Below, one piece after another: positions 28,757 through 37,491 of a DNA stretch of 64,000 nucleotides (positions are counted from its first letter, which is position 1; the number at the start of each line of letters is the position of its first letter). Location: NCBI RefSeq assembly GCF_003601925.1, contig NZ_QZWH01000022.1, positions 1-64,000 of the forward strand, read 5' to 3'. Under the pieces are notes generated by a model. That model ran no database searches. It was not told the origin of the DNA and saw only the letters and a program-made list of their open reading frames with translations. The position numbers and the translations under genes are program-made. Source of the DNA: Buttiauxella izardii (GTDB taxonomy: Bacteria; Pseudomonadota; Gammaproteobacteria; Enterobacterales; Enterobacteriaceae).

Positions 28757-30183
28757 TGCGCATCGGCATGCGCTTGTTGCTGGGTTATTTTCTCATTGTG
28801 GCGATTGCCGCCTGGTTTGTGCTGTCGATTTTTTTACAGGAAGTGAAGCCTGGCGTTCGGCGTGCAACCGAAGGGACGCTCATTGATACCGCAACGCTGC
28901 TCGCCGAGTTTGCGCGTGAGGATATGCTGGCTGGAAATGCGCAAAACGGGCAACTGGCGCAGGCATTCTCCCGCCTGAATCAGCATAACTTCCAGGCCAA
29001 CATCGGCGGCATTACCAAATCCAGAAACGAATATCGTGTCTATCTCACGGATGCGAAAGGCATGGTTTTATTCGATTCCGGCGGCAAAGCAATAGGCCAG
29101 GATTACTCGCGCTGGAATGATGTGTGGCTGACGCTACAGGGGAAATACGGAGCGCGTAGTACGCCAGTCAATGCCAATAACCCGGAAAGCACGGTGATGT
29201 ATGTGGCTGCTCCGGTGCGTGACGGGGCCAATATCATTGGCGTCCTGAGCGTAGGGAAACCCAATAGCGCGTTGGAACCTGTGATTCGCCGCAGCGAGCG
29301 CCGTATTTTGTGGGCGGGCGTTGCTCTGCTGGGTATCGCACTGATGATTGGCTTCGGGGTGGTGTTATGGATTAACCGCTCGATTGGCGCGCTTGTGCGT
29401 TACGCCGATTCAGTCACCGAAGAACATCCTTTACCGTTGCCAAAACCGGGCAGCAGCGAATTGCGCAAACTGGCGTTAGCGCTCGAAAGTATGCGTCTGA
29501 AACTTGAAGGCAAAACTTATATCGAACAATACGTTCATGCGTTGACGCATGAGCTGAAAAGCCCGCTGGCCGCGATTCGCGGAGCGGCAGAAATTCTGCG
29601 TGAAGGGCCGCCGCCGGAAGTGGTGGAGAAATTCTCGGTGAATATTCTCCAGCAAAATCTGCGCATGCAGCAGCTGGTGGATAACCTCTTGCGCCAGGCA
29701 AAACTGGAAAGCCGAGCAGAAATCACGCCGCAGCCGATTAACCTGGCTGCACTCTTTTCCGCGTTATGTGATAACCGCGAAGTGGTTGCGCATAACAAGC
29801 AGATTTCATTACGCATTGATGAAAACAGCGTGAAGGGCGGCACGGCAGAAGGCGACGCTGCGTTGCTTGAGCAGGCTATCGGGAATCTGCTGGATAACGC
29901 GCTCGATTTCACTCCACCAGGCGGGGAGGTTTCACTAAGCGTTGAGCATTCAGAAGGGGAGATCGCCATCCTGGTGACTGATACCGGCAGCGGTATTCCT
30001 GAATACGCCCAAGACCGTGTGTTTGAACGTTTCTATTCACTACCCCGCCGCAACGGGCAAAAGAGCAGTGGGTTAGGGCTGGCTTTTGTACGCGAAGTGG
30101 CGCGGCTGCATCGCGGAACCATAACGCTGGAAAATCGCCTACAGGGTGGGGCGCAAGCCACGCTGACACTGCCCGGAAAATAA
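28756..30183 (+). CDS. creC: sensor histidine kinase CreC
   Basis: Inner-membrane sensor of CreBC, 475 aa. It has an N-terminal transmembrane helix (LLLGYFLIVAIAAWFVLSIF), a periplasmic sensing domain to about residue 180, a second helix (ILWAGVALLGIALMIGFGVVL), and a HAMP-like linker. The dimerisation domain has His265 in ALTHELKSPLAAIRG. The ATPase domain follows, with NLLDNALDF, DTGSGIP and GLGLAFVREV. Translationally coupled to creB. Confidence 0.96.
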   Translation: MRIGMRLLLGYFLIVAIAAWFVLSIFLQEVKPGVRRATEGTLIDTATLLAEFAREDMLAGNAQNGQLAQAFSRLNQHNFQANIGGITKSRNEYRVYLTDAKGMVLFDSGGKAIGQDYSRWNDVWLTLQGKYGARSTPVNANNPESTVMYVAAPVRDGANIIGVLSVGKPNSALEPVIRRSERRILWAGVALLGIALMIGFGVVLWINRSIGALVRYADSVTEEHPLPLPKPGSSELRKLALALESMRLKLEGKTYIEQYVHALTHELKSPLAAIRGAAEILREGPPPEVVEKFSVNILQQNLRMQQLVDNLLRQAKLESRAEITPQPINLAALFSALCDNREVVAHNKQISLRIDENSVKGGTAEGDAALLEQAIGNLLDNALDFTPPGGEVSLSVEHSEGEIAILVTDTGSGIPEYAQDRVFERFYSLPRRNGQKSSGLGLAFVREVARLHRGTITLENRLQGGAQATLTLPGK

Positions 30184-30192
30184 TTTCACCAC

Positions 30193-30208
30193 TTCACCGT
30201 CTCTTCAC
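30193..30208 (+). promoter_or_regulatory. cre tag (CreB binding site) upstream of creD
   Basis: TTCACCGTCTCTTCAC fits the CreB consensus TTCAC-N6-TTCAC exactly. Additional half-sites, TTCAC at 30185 and TTCAT at 30214, extend it into a four-copy array. creD is a known strongly CreBC-induced gene, so activation from here is expected. Confidence 0.85.
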
Positions 30209-30271
30209 ATAACTTCATTTAGCCCCCACATACGCTCGCTATCCTCACCACATCAAAAAATGGAGGGGATT

Positions 30272-31630
30272 ATGTTGAAATCTGCGTTGTTCTGGAAAGT
30301 GATGACCTTGCTCGGTTGCATGCTGTTGTTGCTCATTCCGCTGAGTATGTTGAGTTCGTTAATTGATGAGCGCAGCAGTTATCGCGATGATGTTGAGCAG
30401 TCGCTGCGCCAAAGCACCAGCGGCCCACAAACCATTATCGGCCCGCTCATTGCCATTCCTATTACCGAGCTGACGACCGTTCTGGAAGATAATAAAGAGG
30501 TTAAAAAAGAGCGTCGTTTCATTCGCTACTATTTACCAGAAAACCTCAATATTGTGGGAAAGCAGACCGTTGAGCCGCGTCATATCGGCATTTACGAAGG
30601 ACAAATCTGGCGCACATCCGTCACGCTGGATGCCACGTTTAACCGCCAACAGCTCGATAGCGACACCAGCGGTGATGCTCAAATTGGCACACCGTATGTG
30701 GTGATGGCGGTGGGAGATTCTCGCGGTATCGGTAAAGTGGGCGAGCTGGATATCAACGGGAAATCTTATCCGATTGAACCCGGCACCAATCTGCCTGGTG
30801 TTGAACAGGGGCTGCACGCCATTCTTCCAGTGGAACGCCTTAAGGATGAAAAGCTTACGCTGCGTTTTAACCTGGATTTAATGGGCACCAAACAGCTTGC
30901 CGTGGTGCCGCTTGGGCGGAATAGCCAGTTCAGCTTAACCAGCAATTGGCCGCATCCGAGCTTTATTGGCGATTTCCTTCCGCAACAGCGCACGGTTACG
31001 GAAAGTGGTTTTACCGCGAATTGGCAGAGCACCTGGTTTGCCAACAACCTGAACACCAGTTTCTATGACGGGCAGATTATGGATGTTGCTCGCTTGCCGG
31101 CATTTAGTGTGACGGTGGCAAATCCGGTTGATCAATATCAACTCACTGACCGCGCCGTGAAATATGCCATCTTGCTGATTGGTCTGACGTTTATGAGTTT
31201 CTTCTTGCTGGAAACGCTGACGGGTTTACGCGTTCACCCGATGCAATATTTGCTGGTTGGACTGTCGCTGGTGATGTTCTATCTCGTTCTACTGGCGGTT
31301 TCGGAACATATTGGTTTCGATAGCGCGTGGCTACTGGCGAGCCTGATTTGTGCGGGGATTAACGGCTTCTATCTTAAAGCGGTTCTGAATAGCTGGAAAA
31401 CAAGTTTGATGTTTACGACTGGGTTGCTGGTGCTCGATGCCGTGCTCTGGTTGCTGCTTCAGTCTGAGGACAGCGCTTTATTGCTTGGCACGGGAGTCCT
31501 GTTTGCGGCACTTTCGGCGATTATGCTGCTAACGCGCCACACTGACTGGTACGGCATGAGTAAAAAGGTGCAGACGCAGGAAACGACTGACGTAGAGAAA
31601 GATCCTGAACGGTTCCGCTTGTGGAAATAA
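30272..31630 (+). CDS. creD: inner membrane protein CreD
   Basis: Multi-pass inner-membrane protein of the CreBC regulon, 452 aa. CreD overproduction alters colicin E2 sensitivity and beta-lactam response in relatives; its molecular function is unknown. It has an N-terminal helix (residues 6-25), a large periplasmic domain to about 285 with TSNWPHPSFIGDFLP, then about five helices to residue 430 and a cytoplasmic tail. ATG 30272 follows GGAGGGG. It has its own cre-tag promoter. Confidence 0.94.
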   Translation: MLKSALFWKVMTLLGCMLLLLIPLSMLSSLIDERSSYRDDVEQSLRQSTSGPQTIIGPLIAIPITELTTVLEDNKEVKKERRFIRYYLPENLNIVGKQTVEPRHIGIYEGQIWRTSVTLDATFNRQQLDSDTSGDAQIGTPYVVMAVGDSRGIGKVGELDINGKSYPIEPGTNLPGVEQGLHAILPVERLKDEKLTLRFNLDLMGTKQLAVVPLGRNSQFSLTSNWPHPSFIGDFLPQQRTVTESGFTANWQSTWFANNLNTSFYDGQIMDVARLPAFSVTVANPVDQYQLTDRAVKYAILLIGLTFMSFFLLETLTGLRVHPMQYLLVGLSLVMFYLVLLAVSEHIGFDSAWLLASLICAGINGFYLKAVLNSWKTSLMFTTGLLVLDAVLWLLLQSEDSALLLGTGVLFAALSAIMLLTRHTDWYGMSKKVQTQETTDVEKDPERFRLWK

Positions 31631-31651
31631 GGGCTTAATCAGAGCAAAAGA

Positions 31652-31678
31652 AAAGGGCGGATTAAAAATCCGCCCTTT
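31652..31678. terminator. bidirectional terminator between creD and arcA
   Basis: AAAGGGCGGAT (31652-31662) and ATCCGCCCTTT (31668-31678) form an 11-bp stem with A and T runs on either side, serving both convergent genes. Confidence 0.9.
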
Positions 31679-31700
31679 CATGTTCAAGTTGATTACAGGT

Positions 31701-32417
31701 TTATTCCTGTAAATCGCCGCAGAAGCGATAACCTTCACCATGGATAGTGGCGATGATTTCAGGTGTATCTGGAGTCGATTCGAAATGCTTACGAATACGA
31801 CGAATTGTGACGTCAACGGTACGGTCGTGTGGCTTAAGCTCACGGCCTGTCATTTTCTTCAGCAATTCAGCGCGAGACTGAATTTTCCCTGGGTTTTCGC
31901 AGAAGTGCAGCATCGCGCGGAATTCGCTACGCGGCAACTTGTACTGCTCGCCATTAGGGCTGACCAGTGAACGGCTGTTGATATCCAGTTCCCAACCATT
32001 GAACTTGTAGCTTTCAACAGAACGACGTTCTTCGCTGATAGCACCCAGGTTCATAGTGCGCGACAACAAGTTGCGTGCACGGATAGTCAATTCACGTGGA
32101 TTGAATGGCTTAGTGATGTAATCATCTGCGCCGATTTCAAGGCCAAGAATTTTATCGACTTCGTTGTCGCGACCGGTCAGGAACATCAATGCCACATTGG
32201 CTTGCTCACGCAATTCACGCGCCAGCAATAGGCCGTTTTTACCAGGCAGGTTGATATCCATAATGACCAGATTGATGTCATTATCGGAAAGGATCTGATG
32301 CATTTCAGCGCCATCAGTCGCTTCAGAAACATCATAACCTTCAGCTTCAAAAATGCTCTTTAACGTGTTGCGTGTTACTAATTCGTCTTCGACGATAAGA
32401 ATGTGCGGGGTCTGCAT
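31701..32417 (-). CDS. arcA: aerobic respiration control response regulator ArcA
   Basis: OmpR-type regulator phosphorylated by ArcB under oxygen limitation; it represses TCA-cycle and aerobic respiratory genes. The 238 aa match E. coli: receiver domain with Asp54 in [13 protein letters not shown] and Lys in TKPFNPREL, and a C-terminal winged helix with [14 protein letters not shown] and HGEGYRF. The 5' region is long (over 600 bp to the next rightward gene), contains yjjY and an FNR-type box. Confidence 0.98.
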   Translation of the reverse strand: MQTPHILIVEDELVTRNTLKSIFEAEGYDVSEATDGAEMHQILSDNDINLVIMDINLPGKNGLLLARELREQANVALMFLTGRDNEVDKILGLEIGADDYITKPFNPRELTIRARNLLSRTMNLGAISEERRSVESYKFNGWELDINSRSLVSPNGEQYKLPRSEFRAMLHFCENPGKIQSRAELLKKMTGRELKPHDRTVDVTIRRIRKHFESTPDTPEIIATIHGEGYRFCGDLQE

Positions 32418-32513
32418 GTTTGCTACCTAAAATTGCCAACTAAATCAAAACAGGAAGTACAAAAGTCCCTGACCTGCCTATTACATGCCATAAATTAACA
32501 TGCTGGGCGTAAC

Positions 32514-32645
32514 ATGACTAAAGTACGTAATTGCGTTCTTGATGCACTTTCCATCAACGTCAACAACATCATTAGCTTGGTCGTGGGCACTTTTCCCTCT
32601 GGACCCGACGGTGTCAAAAACGGTTGTTATCCTATACCATTTTAA
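32514..32645 (+). CDS. yjjY: YjjY-like short ORF in the arcA upstream region
   Basis: A 43-codon frame divergent from arcA. Residues 1-28 (MTKVRNCVLDALSINVNN...) match the recalled E. coli YjjY start, but after GTFP the frame differs. The E. coli-like DPTVSKT continuation is present one frame over, and a further single-base shift restores its end. Nucleotide sequence is therefore more conserved than the protein, which suggests that this region is arcA regulatory or leader DNA rather than a real gene. No good ribosome site is seen. Confidence 0.4.
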   Translation: MTKVRNCVLDALSINVNNIISLVVGTFPSGPDGVKNGCYPIPF

Positions 32646-32697
32646 CAGCAACATAACAGGCAGGACCGCTTTAGACATCTGATAAAACTACGCTTCG

Positions 32698-32711
32698 TTG
32701 ACATATATCAA
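32698..32711. promoter_or_regulatory. FNR-type box upstream of arcA
   Basis: TTGACATATATCAA matches the FNR consensus TTGAT-N4-ATCAA at 9 of 10 defined bases. It lies about 280 bp upstream of the arcA start. FNR is a known anaerobic activator of E. coli arcA, so it fits an FNR-dependent distal arcA promoter. It could also serve yjtD. Confidence 0.6.
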
Positions 32712-33058
32712 ATTCAATTGTAGCACGTTAACAGTTTGATGAAATCATCGTAGCGTTTTGCCACCTTTCGTCACAATATTTTAATAATATAGATAGTTAC
32801 GCGAATTGATTAGTAAAGAATGTAAATCAGATTGCCGATGGCACTTTTATGGCTTTTTTGTTATATAAAACAAATAGATAGTATTCTTTGTGGTCTGTGT
32901 TAGCGCTGGTCAAACCACCGAAAAGCATTTGTGGTACTTATGATTCGCATTCATGCATTTTATATATCAATGTTACCTTAATGTAAATTTTTGATGCGTA
33001 TTATCATTTGTATTTTGTGAATGTCCGAAAAAAGACAAATTTTTTAAAGAGAGTTTGA
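32712..33058. other. AT-rich intergenic region before yjtD
   Basis: No coding frame or clear hairpin is seen in these 347 bp. The stretch is markedly AT-rich (for example 32760-33050), consistent with promoters for yjtD and distal arcA promoters or a nucleoid-protein binding region. An AGAGAG site lies just before the yjtD ATG. Confidence 0.5.
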
Positions 33059-33760
33059 ATGCGTTTTTTAATTATTTTGGTCGCTCCCGCCAGAGCTGAA
33101 AATGTCGGTGCCGCAGCCCGCGCCATGAAGACCATGGGCTTTGCCGAATTGCGTATTGTTGACAGTGAAGCTGACCGTCAGCCGGAAGCCCGCTGGGTCG
33201 CGCATGGATCTGGTGATGTGCTGGATAACGCGCAGCATTTCAACACTCTGGAAGAGGCGTTGCATGATGTGGATTTCACGATTGCCACCACCGCCCGCAG
33301 CCGTGCGAAATTCCATTACTACGCCACGCCACAGCAACTGGTGCCGTTGCTTGAAGAAAAGCGGCAATGGGTAGGGACGGCGGCGTTAGTCTTTGGTCGC
33401 GAAGATTCCGGGCTGACCAACGAAGAGCTGGAACTGGCGGATGTGTTAACCGGTGTGCCGATGGTGGCGGATTATCCTTCGCTTAATCTTGGGCAGGCCG
33501 TGATGGTTTATTGCTACCAACTTTCCGCGCTGATGCAACAACCTGCCGCTGAACATGATGTAGTTGATGCGAAACAATTAGTTGCTTTGCGCACGCGTAT
33601 CTCCGATTTGCTAGAACGCGTGGATGCCAGCGATGACCAAAAAATGGTCGACTGGTTACAACAGCGACTGGGCATGTTAGCGCAACGCGATACGGCAATG
33701 TTGCACCGTTTGCTCCACGATATTGAAAAAAAACTGCCAGAGAAAAATGCTGGAAACTGA
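33059..33760 (+). CDS. yjtD: SpoU/TrmH-family RNA methyltransferase YjtD
   Basis: Predicted SPOUT RNA 2'-O-methyltransferase, close to TrmJ (LasT family); the substrate is not established. It has 233 aa. SPOUT motif 1 is PARAENVGAAARAMKTMGF (residues 9-27), motif 2 LVFGREDSGLTNEE near 114, and motif 3 PSLNLGQAVMVYCYQL near 143, which together form the knotted SAM site. A C-terminal helical extension (about 165-233) includes QRDTAMLHRLLHDIEK, as in TrmJ. Confidence 0.94.
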   Translation: MRFLIILVAPARAENVGAAARAMKTMGFAELRIVDSEADRQPEARWVAHGSGDVLDNAQHFNTLEEALHDVDFTIATTARSRAKFHYYATPQQLVPLLEEKRQWVGTAALVFGREDSGLTNEELELADVLTGVPMVADYPSLNLGQAVMVYCYQLSALMQQPAAEHDVVDAKQLVALRTRISDLLERVDASDDQKMVDWLQQRLGMLAQRDTAMLHRLLHDIEKKLPEKNAGN

Positions 33761-33880
33761 ATTAATAGCAGTGAAGATGGGGTGCGTTCCCTCCTCTTTT
33801 TCAGCGGAATAAGGGCATTTTGTGATGATTTATCAGCGTGCAATCGTCATGTCACAGACAGTGGTAAAATTAAAAATAAA

Positions 33881-33909
33881 TTGACTTAGCTTGCCGGATA
33901 CTTTAGTCA
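33881..33909 (+). promoter_or_regulatory. thr operon promoter
   Basis: A TTGACT -35 box (33881-33886) sits in the same context as the E. coli thr promoter, with a weak -10 in the TTTAGTCA stretch (33902-33909). The -10 assignment is approximate. Confidence 0.6.
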
Positions 33910-33944
33910 ATATAGGTAAATCATATTACGAGCACACAACATCC

Positions 33945-34013
33945 ATGATTCGCATCAGCCCAATGACCACAATTATTACAACCACCATTACAACAGGTAA
34001 CGGTGCGGGCTGA
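33945..34013 (+). CDS. thrL: thr operon leader peptide ThrL
   Basis: A 22-residue attenuation peptide, MIRISPMTTIITTTITTGNG plus AG, containing 7 Thr and 5 Ile codons. When charged tRNA-Thr or tRNA-Ile is scarce the ribosome stalls here and the downstream terminator does not form, so thrABC is expressed. E. coli ThrL has 21 residues with 8 Thr and 4 Ile as I recall, so the two sensors are slightly rebalanced here. It ends 25 nt before the attenuator stem. Confidence 0.95.
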   Translation: MIRISPMTTIITTTITTGNGAG

Positions 34014-34037
34014 CGCATACCAGGAAAACGAAAAAAG

Positions 34038-34067
34038 CCCGCACCTAACCAGTGCGGGTTTTTTTTT
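34038..34067 (+). terminator. thr attenuator terminator
   Basis: CCCGCAC (34038-34044) pairs with GTGCGGG (34052-34058) and is followed by nine T residues, a classic attenuator just before thrA. Confidence 0.95.
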
Positions 34068-34094
34068 GGACTAAAAATACAAGGGTAATAACAA

Positions 34095-36557
34095 ATGCGA
34101 GTGTTGAAATTCGGTGGTACTTCAGTGGCAAATGCGGAGCGTTTCCTCCGTGTTGCCGATATCCTGGAAAGCAATGCCAAACAGGGGCAGGTCGCAACCG
34201 TGCTGTCTGCCCCGGCAAAAATTACCAATCACCTCGTTGCCATGATTGAAAAAACCATTGGCGGCCAGGATGCCCTACCGAATATCAGTGACGCAGAACG
34301 CATCTTTAGCGAACTTCTCAATGGCCTGGCAGAAGCCCAGCCCGGTTTTCCTCATGCGCAACTCAAAGCTTTTGTTGACCAGGAATTTGCTCAGTTAAAG
34401 CATGTTCTGCATGGTATCAGTCTGTTGGGGCAATGCCCGGATAGCATCAACGCCGCCATCATCTGCCGGGGTGAAAAGCTCTCAATCGCGATCATGGCTG
34501 AATTGCTCAAAGCGCGTGGGCACAACGTAACGGTGATCAATCCGGTCGAGAAACTCCTCGCCGTCGGGCATTACCTTGAGTCCACTGTCGATATCGCTGA
34601 ATCCTCACGCCGCATTGCCGCCAGCCGCATCCCGGCTGACCATATGATTTTGATGGCGGGCTTTACTGCCGGCAACGACAAAGGCGAGTTGGTGGTGTTA
34701 GGGCGTAACGGTTCTGACTATTCCGCCGCCGTATTAGCCGCCTGTTTACGTGCTGACTGTTGTGAAATCTGGACTGACGTTGACGGCGTTTATACCTGCG
34801 ACCCGCGCCAGGTCCCGGACGCCAGGTTGCTGAAATCGATGTCGTATCAGGAAGCGATGGAGCTTTCTTACTTCGGCGCTAAAGTTCTGCATCCACGTAC
34901 CATTTCTCCTATCGCTCAGTTCCAAATCCCTTGCCTGATTAAAAACACCGGAAACCCACAAGCGCCGGGAACGCTGATTGGCGCGGAAAGTGACGAAGAC
35001 TCTCTGCCGGTGAAAGGCATCACCAACCTGAATAATATGGCGATGTTTAACGTCTCAGGCCCAGGCATGAAGGGAATGGTCGGCATGGCTGCGCGTGTGT
35101 TTGCCGCGATGTCCGGTGCCGGGATTTCGGTTGTGCTGATTACTCAGTCGTCGTCTGAATACAGCATCAGCTACTGCGTGCCGCAGGCGGATTGCGCCCG
35201 TGCGCGTCGTGCGATGGAAGAAGAGTTTTATCTGGAGCTGAAAGAAGGCCTGCTCGAACCGTTGGCCATCATGGAGCATCTGGCGATTATCTCGGTTGTC
35301 GGTGACGGTATGCGCACACTGCGCGGTATTTCGGCCAAGTTCTTCGCCGCTCTGGCTCGCGCCAATATCAATATCGTCGCCATCGCGCAGGGTTCTTCCG
35401 AGCGTTCCATCTCGGTCGTCGTCAGTAATGACGATGCGACAACGGGCGTGCGTGTGACTCACCAGATGCTGTTCAATACCGATCAGGTTATCGAAGTGTT
35501 CCTGATTGGCGTGGGCGGCGTCGGTGCGGCATTGGTTGAGCAAGTGAAACGCCAGCAAGCGTGGCTCAAGCAAAAACATATCGATTTGCGCGTCTGCGGT
35601 ATCGCGAACTCGAAAGCCTTGCTGACCAATATTCACGGTCTGGATTTGAATAACTGGCAGGCAGAACTGGCGGCGGCGAAAGAGCCTTTCAACCTTGGGC
35701 GGTTGATTCGCCTGGTGAAAGAGTACCACCTGCTCAACCCGGTTATCGTTGACTGTACTTCCAGCCAGGCGGTGGCCGATCAGTATGCCGATTTCCTCGG
35801 CGAAGGTTTCCACGTGGTGACGCCGAACAAAAAGGCGAATACCTCCACCATGAATTACTACCATCAGATGCGTAATGCGGCGGCGAAATCACGCCGTAAA
35901 TTCCTTTACGACACCAACGTGGGCGCGGGTTTGCCCGTTATCGAAAACCTGCAAAACCTGCTGAATGCGGGTGACGAATTACAACGTTTCTCCGGCATTC
36001 TTTCTGGTTCGCTGTCGTTTATCTTTGGCAAACTGGATGAAGGCATGAGCCTGTCAGAAGCCACCAAAGTGGCGCGTGAAATGGGTTATACCGAACCCGA
36101 TCCGCGTGATGACCTTTCCGGCATGGATGTGGCACGCAAGCTGTTGATCCTCGCCCGTGAAACCGGCAGCAATCTTGAGCTTTCCGATATTGTTATCGAG
36201 CCCGTCTTGCCCGAATCATTTGATTCCACCGGCGATGTCGAGTCATTTATGGCGCGTATCCCACAGCTTGATGACGAGTTTTCAGCGCGCGTGGCTCAAG
36301 CCCGCGACGAAGGCAAAGTGTTGCGTTATGTTGGCGTGATTGAAGCAGACGGTAGCTGCAAAGTTAAAATTGATGCCGTCGATGGCAACGACCCGTTGTA
36401 TAAAGTTAAAAACGGCGAGAACGCCCTGGCGTTTTACAGCCATTATTATCAGCCGCTGCCGCTGGTACTTCGCGGTTATGGTGCAGGAAACGATGTCACT
36501 GCCGCCGGTGTTTTCGCCGACTTATTGCGCACTTTGTCATGGAAGTTAGGAGTTTAA
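34095..36557 (+). CDS. thrA: bifunctional aspartokinase I / homoserine dehydrogenase I
   Basis: Phosphorylates aspartate and later reduces aspartate semialdehyde to homoserine; feedback-inhibited by threonine. It has 820 aa, as in E. coli. Aspartokinase domain: [15 protein letters not shown] (residues 3-17) and [13 protein letters not shown] near 203. Central tandem ACT domains (about 315-460) include the threonine-sensing region. The dehydrogenase begins with the NAD(P) motif [12 protein letters not shown] near 473 and contains [18 protein letters not shown] near 665. First structural gene after the attenuator. Confidence 0.98.
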   Translation: MRVLKFGGTSVANAERFLRVADILESNAKQGQVATVLSAPAKITNHLVAMIEKTIGGQDALPNISDAERIFSELLNGLAEAQPGFPHAQLKAFVDQEFAQLKHVLHGISLLGQCPDSINAAIICRGEKLSIAIMAELLKARGHNVTVINPVEKLLAVGHYLESTVDIAESSRRIAASRIPADHMILMAGFTAGNDKGELVVLGRNGSDYSAAVLAACLRADCCEIWTDVDGVYTCDPRQVPDARLLKSMSYQEAMELSYFGAKVLHPRTISPIAQFQIPCLIKNTGNPQAPGTLIGAESDEDSLPVKGITNLNNMAMFNVSGPGMKGMVGMAARVFAAMSGAGISVVLITQSSSEYSISYCVPQADCARARRAMEEEFYLELKEGLLEPLAIMEHLAIISVVGDGMRTLRGISAKFFAALARANINIVAIAQGSSERSISVVVSNDDATTGVRVTHQMLFNTDQVIEVFLIGVGGVGAALVEQVKRQQAWLKQKHIDLRVCGIANSKALLTNIHGLDLNNWQAELAAAKEPFNLGRLIRLVKEYHLLNPVIVDCTSSQAVADQYADFLGEGFHVVTPNKKANTSTMNYYHQMRNAAAKSRRKFLYDTNVGAGLPVIENLQNLLNAGDELQRFSGILSGSLSFIFGKLDEGMSLSEATKVAREMGYTEPDPRDDLSGMDVARKLLILARETGSNLELSDIVIEPVLPESFDSTGDVESFMARIPQLDDEFSARVAQARDEGKVLRYVGVIEADGSCKVKIDAVDGNDPLYKVKNGENALAFYSHYYQPLPLVLRGYGAGNDVTAAGVFADLLRTLSWKLGV

Positions 36558-36558
36558 G

Positions 36559-37488
36559 ATGGTTAAAGTATATGCCCCGGCTTCCAGCGCCAATATGAGC
36601 GTCGGGTTTGATGTGCTGGGCGCGGCAGTTTCGCCGATTGATGGTTCGCTGCTTGGCGATTACGTGACTGTCGAAGCGGCAGACACATTCAGTTTAAAAA
36701 ACATTGGACGCTTCGCCAGCAAGTTACCTGACGAGCCGCGTGAAAATATCGTGTACCAGTGCTGGGAGCGTTTCTGCCAGGAAATCGGCAAAAACATTCC
36801 GGTAGCGATGACGCTGGAAAAAAGCATGCCGATTGGTTCTGGTCTGGGTTCCAGCGCGTGTTCAGTGGTCGCAGGCTTAATGGCGATGAACGAATATTGC
36901 GGCAAACCACTTAGCGATACCCGCTTGCTGAGCCTGATGGGTGAGCTGGAAGGGCGCATTTCGGGCAGCGTTCACTATGACAACGTTGCGCCGTGCTTCC
37001 TTGGCGGTATGCAATTGATGATTGAAGAAAATGGCATCATCAGCCAGTCTGTACCGGGCTTTGATGAATGGCTTTGGGTGCTGGCGTATCCGGGAATTAA
37101 AGTCTCGACCGCCGAAGCCCGCGCAATTCTCCCGGCGCAATATCGTCGCCAGGATTGCATCAGCCACGGTCGCCATCTGGCGGGCTTTATTCACGCGTGC
37201 CACACCCGCCAGCCACAGCTTGCGGCAAAACTGATGCGTGATGTGATTGCCGAGCCTTACCGCGCAAAACTGCTGCCGCGCTTTAACGAAGCACGCCAGG
37301 CCGCAGCGGATATTGGTGCGGTGGCGAGTGGTATTTCGGGCTCCGGCCCCACTCTTTTTGCACTGTGCGATAACACTGATACCGCACATCGCGTGGCTGA
37401 CTGGCTCAGCCAACACTATTTGCAGAACCAGGAAGGTTTTGTACATATTTGCCGTCTGGACACGGCGGGCGCACGAGTTCTGGGATAA
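36559..37488 (+). CDS. thrB: homoserine kinase
   Basis: GHMP-family kinase producing O-phosphohomoserine. It has 309 aa (310 in E. coli). The ATP-binding motif [17 protein letters not shown] lies near residues 91-107; the N-terminal [18 protein letters not shown] and C-terminal [12 protein letters not shown] complete the three GHMP motifs. It begins one base after the thrA stop and ends 3 bp before thrC, so the operon is tightly coupled. Confidence 0.98.
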   Translation: MVKVYAPASSANMSVGFDVLGAAVSPIDGSLLGDYVTVEAADTFSLKNIGRFASKLPDEPRENIVYQCWERFCQEIGKNIPVAMTLEKSMPIGSGLGSSACSVVAGLMAMNEYCGKPLSDTRLLSLMGELEGRISGSVHYDNVAPCFLGGMQLMIEENGIISQSVPGFDEWLWVLAYPGIKVSTAEARAILPAQYRRQDCISHGRHLAGFIHACHTRQPQLAAKLMRDVIAEPYRAKLLPRFNEARQAAADIGAVASGISGSGPTLFALCDNTDTAHRVADWLSQHYLQNQEGFVHICRLDTAGARVLG

Positions 37489-37491
37489 CGC

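Noticed and set aside
35055-35864. 269-codon open frame antisense to thrA
   Set aside because: Inside the conserved ACT and dehydrogenase region of thrA; His/Arg/Gln-rich shadow composition.
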